From the NCBI GenBank assembly GCA_018806915.1, contig JAGKQI010000098.1:2418001-2482000 (forward strand): a DNA stretch of 64,000 nt, read 5' to 3'. Shown here piece by piece: positions 8,462 to 18,650 of the stretch. Every line of letters begins with the position of its first letter. Position 1 is the first letter of the stretch. The position numbers and the translations under genes were made by a program. A model generated the notes under the pieces. It was not told the DNA's origin and searched no databases. It saw only the letters and a list, made by a program, of their open reading frames with translations. The stretch comes from Phytophthora colocasiae (taxonomy: Eukaryota > Oomycota > Peronosporomycetes > Peronosporales > Peronosporaceae).

Positions 8462-9413
8462 ATGGCCACTTCAGTTGCGAACAAGGAGGTGGCGGCCGCA
8501 CCCGCTATTGTTGAAAAGGAAGAGGAGGAGGAGCACCCGCTACAGACGGGATGGTCGCTCTGGTATGTTAAGACTACAACGTTTCAGGGAATTTTGAGCC
8601 AGGTGCAGACTTAAACTGACGGAATGCGCTGATGCAATGCACATTGCAGGTATGACAAGAAGATGCCCAAGAAGATTGACGTGGGGTAAGTTGTAGTTGT
8701 TATTTTGCAATTGGTAGAGCTATTGGTGAGAGATGAAGACTGACGAATTACTTCTGTGTGCTGTAGCACGTACCAGTCCAACTTGCAGAAAATTGCTACG
8801 TTCAGTACGGTGGAGGATTTCTGGCGGTGAGTTTGTTAGAAGACTTTAACGTGAAGAGATACTGATAATGATAATTGCTGGTGGTTGATGGCAGTCACTA
8901 CATCCACGTGAAGCGTCCGTCGCAGCTGAGCCGTGACGTGAACCTGTACCTGTTCCGCGACCAGGCGAACTGCGCTCCCATGTGGGAGGCATTTCCTCAG
9001 GGTGGTTGCTGGATCCTCAAGATCAAGAAGAAAGCCAATGTGCTCGGAAAGATGTGGCAGGACCTGGTCTTTGCCGCTATTGGCGAGGCCTTTGAGGAGC
9101 TCGATGTTGTTGGCATCGCCATGGCCATTCGCTCCAAGGAGGACATGTTGTCCGTCTGGAACGCTGACAACTCGGACGACAACACCCGCTTCGCCATCGG
9201 GTGCGTACTTTTTTCTGAGTTTGCTAATGATTCTACTTGTCTAACCACTTTATCGTTACTTGCTGCAGTGAGAAGCTCAAGGAGATCCTCATGCTGGACT
9301 CCAACACGCTCGTGGAGTACAAGTTCCACGCGAACTCCATCCGGGACATGTCGACCTTCCGCAACGCGAAGCCGTACGTCTTCGCTGCTGCAGCGCCGGC
9401 CACGACCAACTAA
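8462..9413 (+). CDS. eIF4E family cap-binding protein, 4EHP/eIF4E2-like (5 exons)
   Basis: Exons 8462-8562, 8650-8685, 8767-8826, 8895-9200 and 9269-9413 join in frame, giving 215 aa. All introns are GT-AG, 66-87 bases long. The ATG at 8462 is preceded by GGACC and follows an in-frame upstream Met at 8420 that I reject as leader. Cap-binding features: TVEDFWRHY, and APMWE with the Trp-Glu pair that stacks on and holds m7G. The position of the other stacking Trp (KTWQANL in class I eIF4E) is GTYQSNL, that is Tyr, as in animal 4EHP. VKRPSQLS and EYKFHANSIRD also resemble 4EHP. The loop after MWE is shortened (AFPQGGCW). It binds capped mRNA in the cytoplasm. Whether it initiates or represses translation cannot be decided. 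Confidence 0.9.
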
Positions 9414-9649
9414 ACCCATAGTAGGAAGCTGGGGGTTGTTGGAGGGCCATGCCTAAGCTTGACTGGAAGCAAATGCGCGTCAGGGTCGGATACGGCCTCA
9501 ACGCAATAGAAAGCGGAGACGTCACACAGGTGTGGCATCCATTCTGCACACCTTCGCGTTTTCTTTATTTGATGCTTTTCTTCTTGAAGTTTCTTGTGAA
9601 TGAAAGCCTAAACTGCTATCTACTATCCTGCTACGTATGACCACCTCGC

Positions 9650-11848
9650 CTATTCTGCAAGCAAAAGATTCTGATGAATCGTGAGGAACTTCAAAATCAC
9701 ACCATTCGTCCAGCCAAAGCCAAACTGTGGGAAGTACTCACCACCAGCACCCAAACCGCCAACTTCAGATGCGTTATACTTTTCAAACATCAACCCCGTC
9801 TGTTTCCAAGCTGTTAAGCTTGTCTGGGTCCATGTTTGCGACAGCTCGCGTGCCAACCTGTACGACTCAGTAGTGTTCACCGCCAGCAAGCCTTCCACGA
9901 TAATGTCTTGTTCCGGCGGCCATGCATTTGGTGAGTCCCATTGTTGGCCAGTAAAAATGGTTGTAGTCTGCACTCCACCCACCTGGAGAAGTCCTGAATT
10001 TTTGAGGGAGGTTACCACGAGTTTGAGACGGTCGATGTCGGAGGAGTTGAATGCCTTAGCCCAAAGTGGAGTGTAGTCCGATATCGAAACAATGGGCGAA
10101 TGAGTGTCGGTCTCTAAGTCGTAATCCTTCCAACTCTGATGCTTTTCACTCCAAAGAATAGCATCAATGGCTTCCTGTCGACGAGCAGCAGCACCCTCGT
10201 AAAACTTGGCACGTTTGTCATAGCCCAAGTGCCGGTTGAATTCCATCAAATTGCGCTCTACTCGATACATGATCGAGTTCAAGTCCACAGGAACCACTGA
10301 AGTCGTCATCATCGACTTCATATCGAGCGGATCTCTCAGCCACCGGCTGCTGAAGTCCCACCCACTCTCAGCAGCAGCAATCACGTTGTTGTAGTACTTG
10401 TCCTTATGCCGCTCCGTGGCGGCAGCATTGCCGTCGTCCATAAGCATTGTACGATCGAAAATCTCGGCTGCCACATGTACATCTTCACGATACGACTCGG
10501 GACGAGGGTGGTTGGCATTCGACGTGTAGCGATTAAGCACGTAAGTAGTTGTATTTCGCCGAGTGAGCTCGACTGCATGTCCACACGGCCCATGCTGCAT
10601 CCAAAAGTCGTATTCACGCTCCAGAATCGGCAATGCAGCTCGTAAATACTCGTCGTCGTACTCACTTTCGTTCCCACCAACCGGAAGACGAGCAACTAGT
10701 TTCACCATATCCGAAAGCATGGGTGGTTGGGATCGCGTCAAATAGTAGATCCTCCCCCCATTAGGAACGAACCCAAACTCAGACACGTATTCCAGTAGGT
10801 GATTCACGATCCCTCGAGCTGTTAACGGCATATCACTGACCAAGAGACCTTGAACGATCCAATACGAGTCCCAGTAATAACTCTCTCGGAATCTCCCACC
10901 AGGTACAATGAGCACATTTGCTGGTTGGTTCAAGCTTGGTTCATCCAATTTTCGGGATCGAAGAAGCGATCCTTTCACCTGTGGATTGCGAATACGCCCG
11001 AGGCTCTGCCAGATTCGATGGAGGTCAAACGCCCAGTCCTGGAGCTCTTCGTCTTGGATGTCAGCTACCATCGGCGGATGATTCATGCCTTGGAAGTCGA
11101 ACGGGGTGATTGGCAGTAGATCTGTTCCAGGCGGATCAAAATGGTCGTCAATAAAGCGCCGAAGCTGTTGCTCATGGGTATCATGAGGGTTCGGCCGGTA
11201 TTCGGTCATCGCCAATTCACGGCGCTGGAAATCCACCAATATGTCGAAAGCACTGCTGTTTTCTTTGATGGGCATGTCGACGAAATACTTGCTGTCTGAG
11301 AAAACATTAGCCATCTGAACTGCATGCAGCAGTGGACCGCGACAGTAGATATCCATAGCTCGTTCAAGCTCCACATTAACACCAAGCGGGATATCGGAAT
11401 CTGTCGGAAGCTGACTCAGCACTGGAGGTTGGCTTTTCATTTGCTGGAGAAACGATCGCAGGCGATGACCTCCACTCAACAATTTCCCACCAGAACGGTG
11501 CAGCGAGAACGTTGGTAGTCGGTTGGCTTCATGATCTGTAGCTTTAGTCGCCAACTTTCTCAAACCAGTAGCAACAATGGCCATCACCACTAGGATCTCT
11601 AGTGCCCAGCGTACATGCTGAAGCACGGTGTCTTTACCATTTCGACGCGTAGCTTGTGCATGTACGTAATGACCCTTTGGCAACAGGAACGTTCGTTCTT
11701 CATTGGCGGCGATGCTTCGGTCATCCCACCACTTGCTCAAATCTTCGAGTAGAGCAGCTCGCTTTAATTCTTCAACGCCATCACGTCCAGAGTCACGTCC
11801 AGAGGCTTCCGTGTAGTTGGAGAAGGCCGAGGATGCCGGGGACATCAA
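9650..11848 (-). CDS. GH37 trehalase with N-terminal membrane anchor
   Basis: A 732-aa protein. It hydrolyses trehalose to two glucoses. The two trehalase signatures are clear: PGGRFRESYYWDSYW and QWDSPNAWPP. The catalytic acid region GWDFSSRW (Asp) and the catalytic base region FEKYN (Glu) are both present. A roughly 78-residue hydrophilic N-terminus precedes one hydrophobic span (LEILVVMAIVATGL), so it is predicted to be a type II membrane protein with an outward-facing catalytic domain, in contrast to the signal-peptide trehalases at 44.7-46.5 kb. It is convergent with eIF4E (236 bases apart). The start at 11848 is the first Met and is not otherwise confirmed. Confidence 0.93.
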   Translation of the reverse strand: MMSPASSAFSNYTEASGRDSGRDGVEELKRAALLEDLSKWWDDRSIAANEERTFLLPKGHYVHAQATRRNGKDTVLQHVRWALEILVVMAIVATGLRKLATKATDHEANRLPTFSLHRSGGKLLSGGHRLRSFLQQMKSQPPVLSQLPTDSDIPLGVNVELERAMDIYCRGPLLHAVQMANVFSDSKYFVDMPIKENSSAFDILVDFQRRELAMTEYRPNPHDTHEQQLRRFIDDHFDPPGTDLLPITPFDFQGMNHPPMVADIQDEELQDWAFDLHRIWQSLGRIRNPQVKGSLLRSRKLDEPSLNQPANVLIVPGGRFRESYYWDSYWIVQGLLVSDMPLTARGIVNHLLEYVSEFGFVPNGGRIYYLTRSQPPMLSDMVKLVARLPVGGNESEYDDEYLRAALPILEREYDFWMQHGPCGHAVELTRRNTTTYVLNRYTSNANHPRPESYREDVHVAAEIFDRTMLMDDGNAAATERHKDKYYNNVIAAAESGWDFSSRWLRDPLDMKSMMTTSVVPVDLNSIMYRVERNLMEFNRHLGYDKRAKFYEGAAARRQEAIDAILWSEKHQSWKDYDLETDTHSPIVSISDYTPLWAKAFNSSDIDRLKLVVTSLKNSGLLQVGGVQTTTIFTGQQWDSPNAWPPEQDIIVEGLLAVNTTESYRLARELSQTWTQTSLTAWKQTGLMFEKYNASEVGGLGAGGEYFPQFGFGWTNGVILKFLTIHQNLLLAE

Positions 11849-12566
11849 TCAGCCGGCGGGGAAGAAGTAGCGCTCTCTTGGATGGAAATTGGAGAATGAC
11901 GAGGCTTTGACTCGTTGCGCTGAGGTCGTAGTGACGAGCAGAGTTGTTCCTTACGGCGCGTCCCAGCTTGGGACCCATGCTTGAGTTGCAACTTGAAGTG
12001 ACCATCACTCTGTAACCTTCGTAAATATATGTTCTACAAAAATATATTTCAATACAGATGCAAGTATTTAAGTACCTCTGAAACATTTTACTTCCTAGAA
12101 AACTGAAGGTGCATCGTCCGACGTCGTCATGGCCCACACGCACGAATGGCAGCAGACGACGACGCTCGCTGTTAGTGAATGGTTGACAGCACACATGACT
12201 TGTCTTTTCGATCGACGATCGTGCTCCAGGCTAGAGTCAAACCATTATCATTGTCCTCCAGGGTGGACATCTCGATGCAACTTCAACTTCCAACCAAGTG
12301 AGTGGACAACAACACAAGTCAATACACAAACACAATCAACATACGAGTTGAACATACCTAAGCTCATGAATCCAGCCGCTTTGATAGATACATGTACGAC
12401 GAATGCTAGACCATACCCAAGGCCACTACTACACATTTGCCGTGATATCTGATGCCGAGACGTTTGGAGGAAGTACAACTAAGGCCCTACACATGCAAAA
12501 GTAGTGGCAGCTAATCGAAGGCTAAACAGTAGATGGGGGGATGCGGCATGATCGACATTCGCTACA
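11849..12566. other. Intergenic, trehalase promoter and TFIIS 3' flank
   Basis: I see no gene here. The open frames (for example 12129-12452 plus) lack a protein-like composition and any recognisable domain. An A/T-rich tract at about 12020-12080 is the likeliest promoter-proximal part of the trehalase gene to the left. Confidence 0.45.
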
Positions 12567-13583
12567 CTAGCATTTCCATCGGTTGCCGCAGTTATGGCAC
12601 ATTACGAACACCGTCATGGGCTCATCAGCACTGCGCGTCTGCTTCTGTGTGTTACTGGTCTTGGACGACTTGCAGCGTCCGCACGTGAACAGACCCTTGG
12701 TACCCTCTGTACCAGTCTGTTTCTGGATCTTTTCATGGTTAGCCTCGGCCCAATCTAACCGAGCTTCCTGGAACGCGTCATCACGCAGCTTCTCGATTTG
12801 AGCGCGCTTCTCCTCTGTGGCGAGTTCTTCAGCTGACATCTTGATCAATTGGTCTCCACTGACACTGTCATCCAACAGGTTTTGACGGAGATCTCCATTT
12901 TTCTTGAGATTGAAGGACAATTGGCGGTACTTGGCCATATACTCCTTCTTCTGCTCTCCAGGAGCCCCCATGTGGTACGTTCTAGCCATGGCCACTTCAA
13001 CAGAAGCAGCCACTTGACCAGGGTCTCCACCTTCAGAAGCTTCCAGAATCTCTTTGAGTTTCGTGCGCACAGTAGCACGCACTTTGTCCAGACCAGCAGG
13101 AATGAATGGTGTGGAGCTCACTCTGGCTGCAGGAGGTTTCGGAGCCGTCTTCAGCCCGTTTGAACCCGAACTGGGCTTTGGAGACGTCTCCTTCTTGTGA
13201 CTGTTAGACTTAGTGGTCTTCTGCTCCTCAGAAGCAGAGGGACGAGGAGATAGCGCCATGTTCTTCCAGGACTTGACCAACAGACGCGCCAGACTCGCGA
13301 TCTTTTCATTCTCGTGCTTGCGCAGCTTGCCGACCGTGTGGCCCATCTTGGTCTCCTTCAGTATGGCGTACGTAACGCTGGTCTTCTCCAGGGAGCGGAG
13401 CATTTCAAGCGCTTCACCTTCGTCCGTGACATCACCACGCGTGAATTTTAACAGGCGGCGGTGCAGGTGTTTGGCGTCTTCCATGGCTTCTAGCGGTTTC
13501 TCTGGCGAAATTTGGACGGGAATTTCACGTGCAGCTCTTGGGTCTTTCGAGGCTTCTTGTCTACTAACACCAGGGGGCTCCAC
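12567..13583 (-). CDS. Transcription elongation factor TFIIS (S-II)
   Basis: A 338-aa protein with the full three-domain order. The N-terminal TFIIS (LW) helical bundle is at about residues 40-115 and ends SLARLLVKSWK. The central Pol II-binding domain is at about 165-285 (KVRATVRTKLKEIL, YMAKYRQLSFNLKKN). The C-terminal zinc ribbon has CGRCKSSKT, the invariant Asp-Glu of the hairpin in RSADEPMT, and CHNCGNRWKC. Family role: it rescues backtracked Pol II by stimulating transcript cleavage. A Ser/Pro/Lys-rich linker joins the first two domains. Met 34 (MEDAKHLHRR) is an alternative start. It is divergent from the PHD-finger gene with about 210 bases between start codons. Confidence 0.95.
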   Translation of the reverse strand: MEPPGVSRQEASKDPRAAREIPVQISPEKPLEAMEDAKHLHRRLLKFTRGDVTDEGEALEMLRSLEKTSVTYAILKETKMGHTVGKLRKHENEKIASLARLLVKSWKNMALSPRPSASEEQKTTKSNSHKKETSPKPSSGSNGLKTAPKPPAARVSSTPFIPAGLDKVRATVRTKLKEILEASEGGDPGQVAASVEVAMARTYHMGAPGEQKKEYMAKYRQLSFNLKKNGDLRQNLLDDSVSGDQLIKMSAEELATEEKRAQIEKLRDDAFQEARLDWAEANHEKIQKQTGTEGTKGLFTCGRCKSSKTSNTQKQTRSADEPMTVFVMCHNCGNRWKC

Positions 13584-13795
13584 GTCGCACTACTGGGCAG
13601 GAGGTCTCTCGGCTCCCTCCTACTGCTCGCTCCGAACTGACTGGGCTCTGAAGAGGCTCACACAGCTTCGTGTGCTGCACATCAATGTGATGTGTACGAC
13701 ACCAATTTTCTGAAACCTCAATATGATGTGTCCACACAATCTACGTACGTCACATTTTGCCGCGCTACAGTATCAACAGTTTTGCCGCCAACAAA

Positions 13796-15845
13796 ATGAC
13801 GCAAGTGGATGTGGACGCTGCAGCGCCGTTAATCATGACGTCTATGGCTACTGAAGCACCAAAGAACAAGGAAACAAAGGCTGAAGCTAAAAAAGACGCT
13901 AAAACGAAGGAAATACCGAAGACTAAGGCCAAATCCAAGCCGCCAACGAACACTTTAGATCGTTGGTTTAAACCTGCGTCTGGAGTTGCCAAAGACAAGA
14001 AACCCACGGAGAAAACGAAGGAAGTTAAATCCACAATTGCCAGTAAAAGTGAGGATAAACCTGTGGTCAAGAAGAAATCGAAGTCTGTGGGTGCATCCCG
14101 TAACTTCGTGCAGCGCTACATCCACATCAATGACGAGTGTCGTGTGTGTGAATGCGCCAAGACGGAGGAAGCCTCAAGATGTGAACTGCGCTGCTCTACG
14201 TGTTCTATGACGGTGCATAAGAAGTGCTATGCTGTGAAGGGTGAACTGCCCGAAGGAGACTGGAATTGTCGCCGCTGCCAATTCATTTATGACAAGACAG
14301 CGTGGGAAGACATCAGCAGTTTAATCGGAGTCGAATCGCCCGAAGGAGTCACGTTTCCCACGTGCAAACCTCTGGATGACACGCAGATTCTGCACAAATT
14401 GCACACAGACTCGGATTTCGCAGCTGTATTCATGTTCTTGCAGCGATTCCGACGCCTTGGACTCAAGTTGTCGAACGTCGTTACGACACTGGAGGTAAAG
14501 TGCTATTGACTGTGTTCTAATGGGATTGATCTTTGCTCACCTGAAATGTGTTTTTGGATATCGCAGAGTCTAGCGAATGCAGTGTTAGAGCCGATGGCGG
14601 ACACCTTGTGCGAAGAGCTACATACACGTCTGCTGACGAACATCAACGTCGTGATGAAGTATGTTGTGTACTTTCACTGTTTTGACTATTTTGATCTCCC
14701 CACTAATCATTCTCGGATGTTTTGTTTGTGCACAGCAAAAAGTACCCTTGGTTTGTTCACCTTCTGCGATTCCTGCGCGACGCCGAGTACCCTCCTGCTA
14801 TTTCAGAGAGTACGAAGTTCCCAGCTAACAGTGCTGAGGCGGAGAAGCGCGGAGAGTTTTATTTCGACTTGCCAGTTGCTGAGAGGGTGGCAATTCTCAA
14901 ATTCTTGTGTGAAATTCAGTTCGACCGCAACGATTCACTTGTCGAGCAGATCGACGGCGAGGAAGCCGAGTCCATGGTGAGCAATTAAATGCTTTAATTC
15001 CAGCTGTGCACTGTGCACAAACTAACCGATGCTATGCGTACTCATAAACAGAGAAATGAACCTGTTGGAGTCGACGCCTTGGGTCGTTCCTACTACATTT
15101 TGGAGGATGCGGCGACGGTACCGAACGGAGCGGTGTGGGTTTGTCGGTGTACAAAAGTTGGCGGTGTAGATTGGGAGACTGTGTGCAACGACCTTGAGTC
15201 AGTGGAATTGCTGGTGGAGCAGTTGTCGCTATCAGTTGATTCGGCAGATTTGAAGCTGTGGCAAACGCTGTCTCGTGGGACTCTGAAGAAACTCACCCGC
15301 CAGCAGGAGAGGCGGCGACGGAACGAACGCTGGAAACATGAGCTTGCCGTCAGCGGAGTGGACTCATCCAGCAACTTTGAAGGAGGTATTGGCCGACGCT
15401 CTCTGCGCAATCGACGACAGGTGAATTACGCGACTATCGACGAGGAAGAGGAAGAAGAGGAGGAGGATATCGTTGCTGACTCTGATAAAAGTGACGACGA
15501 TGAAGAAGAATTTGAAGCTCTGAGTGACAACGGCGTTGAAAGTGAAACAGACGGAGACATCGACGAAGAAGACGATCAGCCTCGACGGTCGACTCGCAAC
15601 AGCGAAGCACTTGCCAAAAAGCGGAAGGTTGAACAATCCACGCGCAGCAGCAAGCGGATACGACGCTCGGTACGTGCAACTTTTTGATCTCCGACCATAA
15701 ACTCATTCACTGTACTAACTTACCTACTTTTACTTTCCAGCCTCATGAAGTTGACGACTCTAGTCTTCGCCGCAGTACACGTACTCACACTGCAGTTACA
15801 ACAACCTCATCCTCAGACTCAGACGGCAATGATTCGGATGAGTAA
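13796..15845 (+). CDS. PHD-finger chromatin protein with DDT/WHIM-like region (5 exons)
   Basis: Exons 13796-14494, 14567-14658, 14736-14976, 15052-15669 and 15741-15845 join in frame (about 584 aa). The exon-4 start is the least certain: the acceptor at 15051 gives a 75-base intron with an ACTAAC branch point, while an acceptor at 15003 would leave an implausible 27-base intron. The N-terminus is Lys-rich, with a PIP-box-like TNTLDRWFKP at residues 51-60. A Cys4-His-Cys3 PHD finger follows (CRVCECAKT through NCRRC). Then come helices resembling DDT/WHIM1 (FMFLQRFRRLGLKLS, FVHLLRFLRDAEYP) and a WHIM2-type core (RNEPVGVDALGRSYYIL). The C-terminus is a long Asp/Glu and Arg/Ser tail. By family it probably reads nucleosomes, possibly with an ISWI-type remodeler. 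The Met at 13757 is an alternative start but lies almost at the probable initiator. Confidence 0.8.
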
Positions 15846-16180
15846 TTTGACTCACTGAAGCTGTTCGTCTGGGTGGACTGCTGGGAATCAATACAACTTG
15901 TCCTACGTCAGTGCTTGAACTTTATTTCCACCAATCAGCGTCATTCTAGATGCCTCAGAGCCCGAAGAAAGCGAGTCTGTCGGAACATCCAGGTCCGCAC
16001 TCTTCGACGTCGCGACGGCTCCGGGGCAGCACGCGTCTAGGTCTGTGCCCGAGCCCACACCTCACCCTTCACCCTCTCCCTTCACGGTACATGCAGCAGT
16101 AGCTCTTATTCCGCGTCTGACGCTGTAACTGACGTTTTGTGTGTCTGTTGTGCATGTGACGGTCGGTGGCTTGTTGAATC

Positions 16181-18562
16181 ATGAAGCTGTCGGTCATGCA
16201 GCCCACGGCGCTGGAACCTACGCCCCTGTCCAGTGAGAACGGTCCCCTTAAGTCCGCCTTCGGGGAGGTGGTGCATCGAGGATGGCTGAATCTCAAGACC
16301 CGCAGTATGGTCAATGTGCGTCCGAGACACATGCGCTACTGCATTCTCACACGTGACACGCTGCAGCTGAGTACATTCAAGTTCCAGCCCAGTACAGGTG
16401 ACCTGCAGTCTGGACTGGTCAAGCCACTACGCACCTATAAGGTATTGGGGGTGGCGCCCTGGGACGGTCGTCGCTTCGCCTTCCTTGTGAGTGTTAAACA
16501 GGTGGACGACCACGCAGACAAAGTGCTGGAGATTGACGGACCGACTGCTACGGCTGCTAGTGACTGGATTCACCATTTGAGAGTTCTAACGAGCCACGAG
16601 GATGAGGAATGGCCTCCGAACACGACGTCGTTGGCGTCTTTGGGTGGAAGTGATCAGAGTCCGAACTCTAATTCGAACTCCAACTCCAACTCACCCTCGG
16701 ACGCTTCGACACTGTTTGGCAACAGTAAGAAGGAAGCCAATTTGTGGGTGAAAGGAGCGTCGGTGCATCGAGGACTGCTCAATGCTTCTGGAGAGAACAA
16801 TTGTTTCTTGAACGTCGTGATCCAGAGTTTTTGGCACTTGACTTCTATGCGTCACTTTCTGCTGCATGTGGAGGTCAAGGATGAGTCACGAACGGTGGAG
16901 TCGAATGTGTTGCGTGCTCTCAAGTCGATGATGATGGAGTATGACGACACGTCGAGTGGAGTACTTCATTCACGGGCGATTCGGAAGGGTTTGAGTGTGT
17001 TGTACTCGGCAGACAAGAATTTCCAGGAAGGAGCCATGTATGATGCTGAAGAAACGCTACTAGCGTTGTTAAATCTGATGCACCAGCAGACAGAAGCAAC
17101 GGAAATTGAGGAGACCCACAAAACGACGATAATGGTGAAGTCGCTTGTGCGACTTGTCAGCACGGACACGTATGAGGAGAAGCCCCAGGCAGTCTTTGAT
17201 GACAACAGTATCCCGCACTTGGTCTTCTCGCACCAGATTTACGACAGATACATTTGCGGGTCTTGTAACCACAGCTCCCCCTGGGATCTGTACTCAAATC
17301 TCGTGTACTCGACGTACGCTAGCGACTTGTACGCATGCAAGTACGAATCTACGGAGCAGATGTTCCGACGACTCACAGCTCAGGAAGCGGACGTGGCATC
17401 TAAGTGCGAGCAGAAGGGCTGTAGTGGCAAGCTTGGGAAGGAACGGGTAATCCACCGCTTCCCCATGGTCTTTGCCGTCTCGATTCTATGGGCAACTCAA
17501 AGCGCGACGAAGGAGCAGGTCCAAGGCGTACTGAACAACATTGATGACCGTCTGGATCTGGCTAAGTGCTTCGATGCTGCTGGCCCGGTGATCCGTTTCA
17601 AAAACGGCGGTCTACGTACAACGTACCGGCTTCGTGGATTTGTTTGTTACTATGGGCGTCATTACGTGGCTCTGTTTTACAGCACGGCACACAAAATGTG
17701 GTTACTTTTCGACGACTCGCGGGTGCTTGAGATGGGGTCATGGAGTAACGTTGTGTCCGAGTGTCTAAAGGGCCGATTCCAACCCGTCCTATTGTTTTAC
17801 GAGCTTCCGGATCAACGGAAGGACTCATCTGTTGGCATTTTTGTGAATGATGGTTCGCTGAATGTGGAGAGAGCGAAGAGCTTGTCTGTTGGCTCCCAGC
17901 AGGGAGAAATGATGCCACCGTCAATCAAGGAGGAATCTCCTGACATTGAACGGCCGTCTTTGCGGCGACTGGATGATGCAGAGCTTCACAGCGTAGATGA
18001 AGAGGAAGCCACTCTCGCAAGCGGTCGGGGTGTGCATACTGTAACAGAGTTGGAGACCGACCCGGACATCGAACTGGAGGAACTGAGCCTTCGTGACTCC
18101 GTTACACAAAACATTACCCCAGTGTCTGCTTCCATCGCCATGTGTCCCCGCTCCATTTCCATGAATGCTCCATTGGGTGAAGACGAGTACGATGTGCGGT
18201 TCGGCGAGGCGCTGCTGCTTGGTATGTACTTAGAGAAGATAGACAACGAGTTGTGTGTGACCAGTTTCCCACGTGGAGCCAAGGGCGGTATGTTCGGCGC
18301 TGAGAAGTGTGGCCAGATCGGTCTGTTTGACACCATCATCCAGGCCAATGGCCACCCGCTGCAGCACTACCAAGTGGATCGTGCATTGAAGATGATCAAA
18401 GCTCAGACACGTCCGCTTGTCATCCGCTTCCGTAAGTCCAAGCGTGTACAGCAGCTACTGGACATGGGTTTCACACGCGAGCTGGCAGTGGAGGCTTTGC
18501 AGAAGAAGAACGGAGACGTGCAAGCTGCTGCCAACTATTGCTTTGAGGCGACTAGTACGTAG
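16181..18562 (+). CDS. PH-USP-PDZ-like-UBA ubiquitin-specific protease
   Basis: A 793-aa, single-exon gene. Residues 31-137 form a PH domain (RGWLNLKTRS through DWIHHLRVL). A Ser/Asn tract follows at about 160-175. The USP catalytic core starts at GLLNASGENNCFLN (nucleophile Cys208) and contains zinc-binding Cys pairs (CGSC at 359-362, CEQKGC at 409-414), the His box YYGRHYVALFY (His494) and DD at 511-512. Residues about 671-755 look like a PDZ fold (EALLLGMYLEK through PLVIRFRKSK). Residues 756-793 are a UBA domain (LLDMGFTRELAVEAL). By family it removes ubiquitin, and the PH and PDZ parts suggest membrane or scaffold recruitment. The Cys box resembles that of USP53/54. The triad appears complete. 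Confidence 0.85.
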   Translation: MKLSVMQPTALEPTPLSSENGPLKSAFGEVVHRGWLNLKTRSMVNVRPRHMRYCILTRDTLQLSTFKFQPSTGDLQSGLVKPLRTYKVLGVAPWDGRRFAFLVSVKQVDDHADKVLEIDGPTATAASDWIHHLRVLTSHEDEEWPPNTTSLASLGGSDQSPNSNSNSNSNSPSDASTLFGNSKKEANLWVKGASVHRGLLNASGENNCFLNVVIQSFWHLTSMRHFLLHVEVKDESRTVESNVLRALKSMMMEYDDTSSGVLHSRAIRKGLSVLYSADKNFQEGAMYDAEETLLALLNLMHQQTEATEIEETHKTTIMVKSLVRLVSTDTYEEKPQAVFDDNSIPHLVFSHQIYDRYICGSCNHSSPWDLYSNLVYSTYASDLYACKYESTEQMFRRLTAQEADVASKCEQKGCSGKLGKERVIHRFPMVFAVSILWATQSATKEQVQGVLNNIDDRLDLAKCFDAAGPVIRFKNGGLRTTYRLRGFVCYYGRHYVALFYSTAHKMWLLFDDSRVLEMGSWSNVVSECLKGRFQPVLLFYELPDQRKDSSVGIFVNDGSLNVERAKSLSVGSQQGEMMPPSIKEESPDIERPSLRRLDDAELHSVDEEEATLASGRGVHTVTELETDPDIELEELSLRDSVTQNITPVSASIAMCPRSISMNAPLGEDEYDVRFGEALLLGMYLEKIDNELCVTSFPRGAKGGMFGAEKCGQIGLFDTIIQANGHPLQHYQVDRALKMIKAQTRPLVIRFRKSKRVQQLLDMGFTRELAVEALQKKNGDVQAAANYCFEATST

Positions 18563-18650
18563 GGAGGAAGTCCGTACATCATAGGCAAAGGAACGTGTAG
18601 TGAGCAGATAAAGCATTTAATTTCAATGCATAGTCCTCCATGTAAGAATT

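Noticed and set aside
12129..12452. 107-codon plus-strand ORF upstream of TFIIS 3' end
   Set aside because: Composition is not protein-like, no homology recognised, and it lies in a gap expected to be a promoter.
15001..15003. Splice acceptor giving a 27-base intron in the PHD gene
   Set aside because: Too short for a normal intron here; the acceptor at 15051 with an ACTAAC branch word is preferred, though the choice is kept open as a finding.
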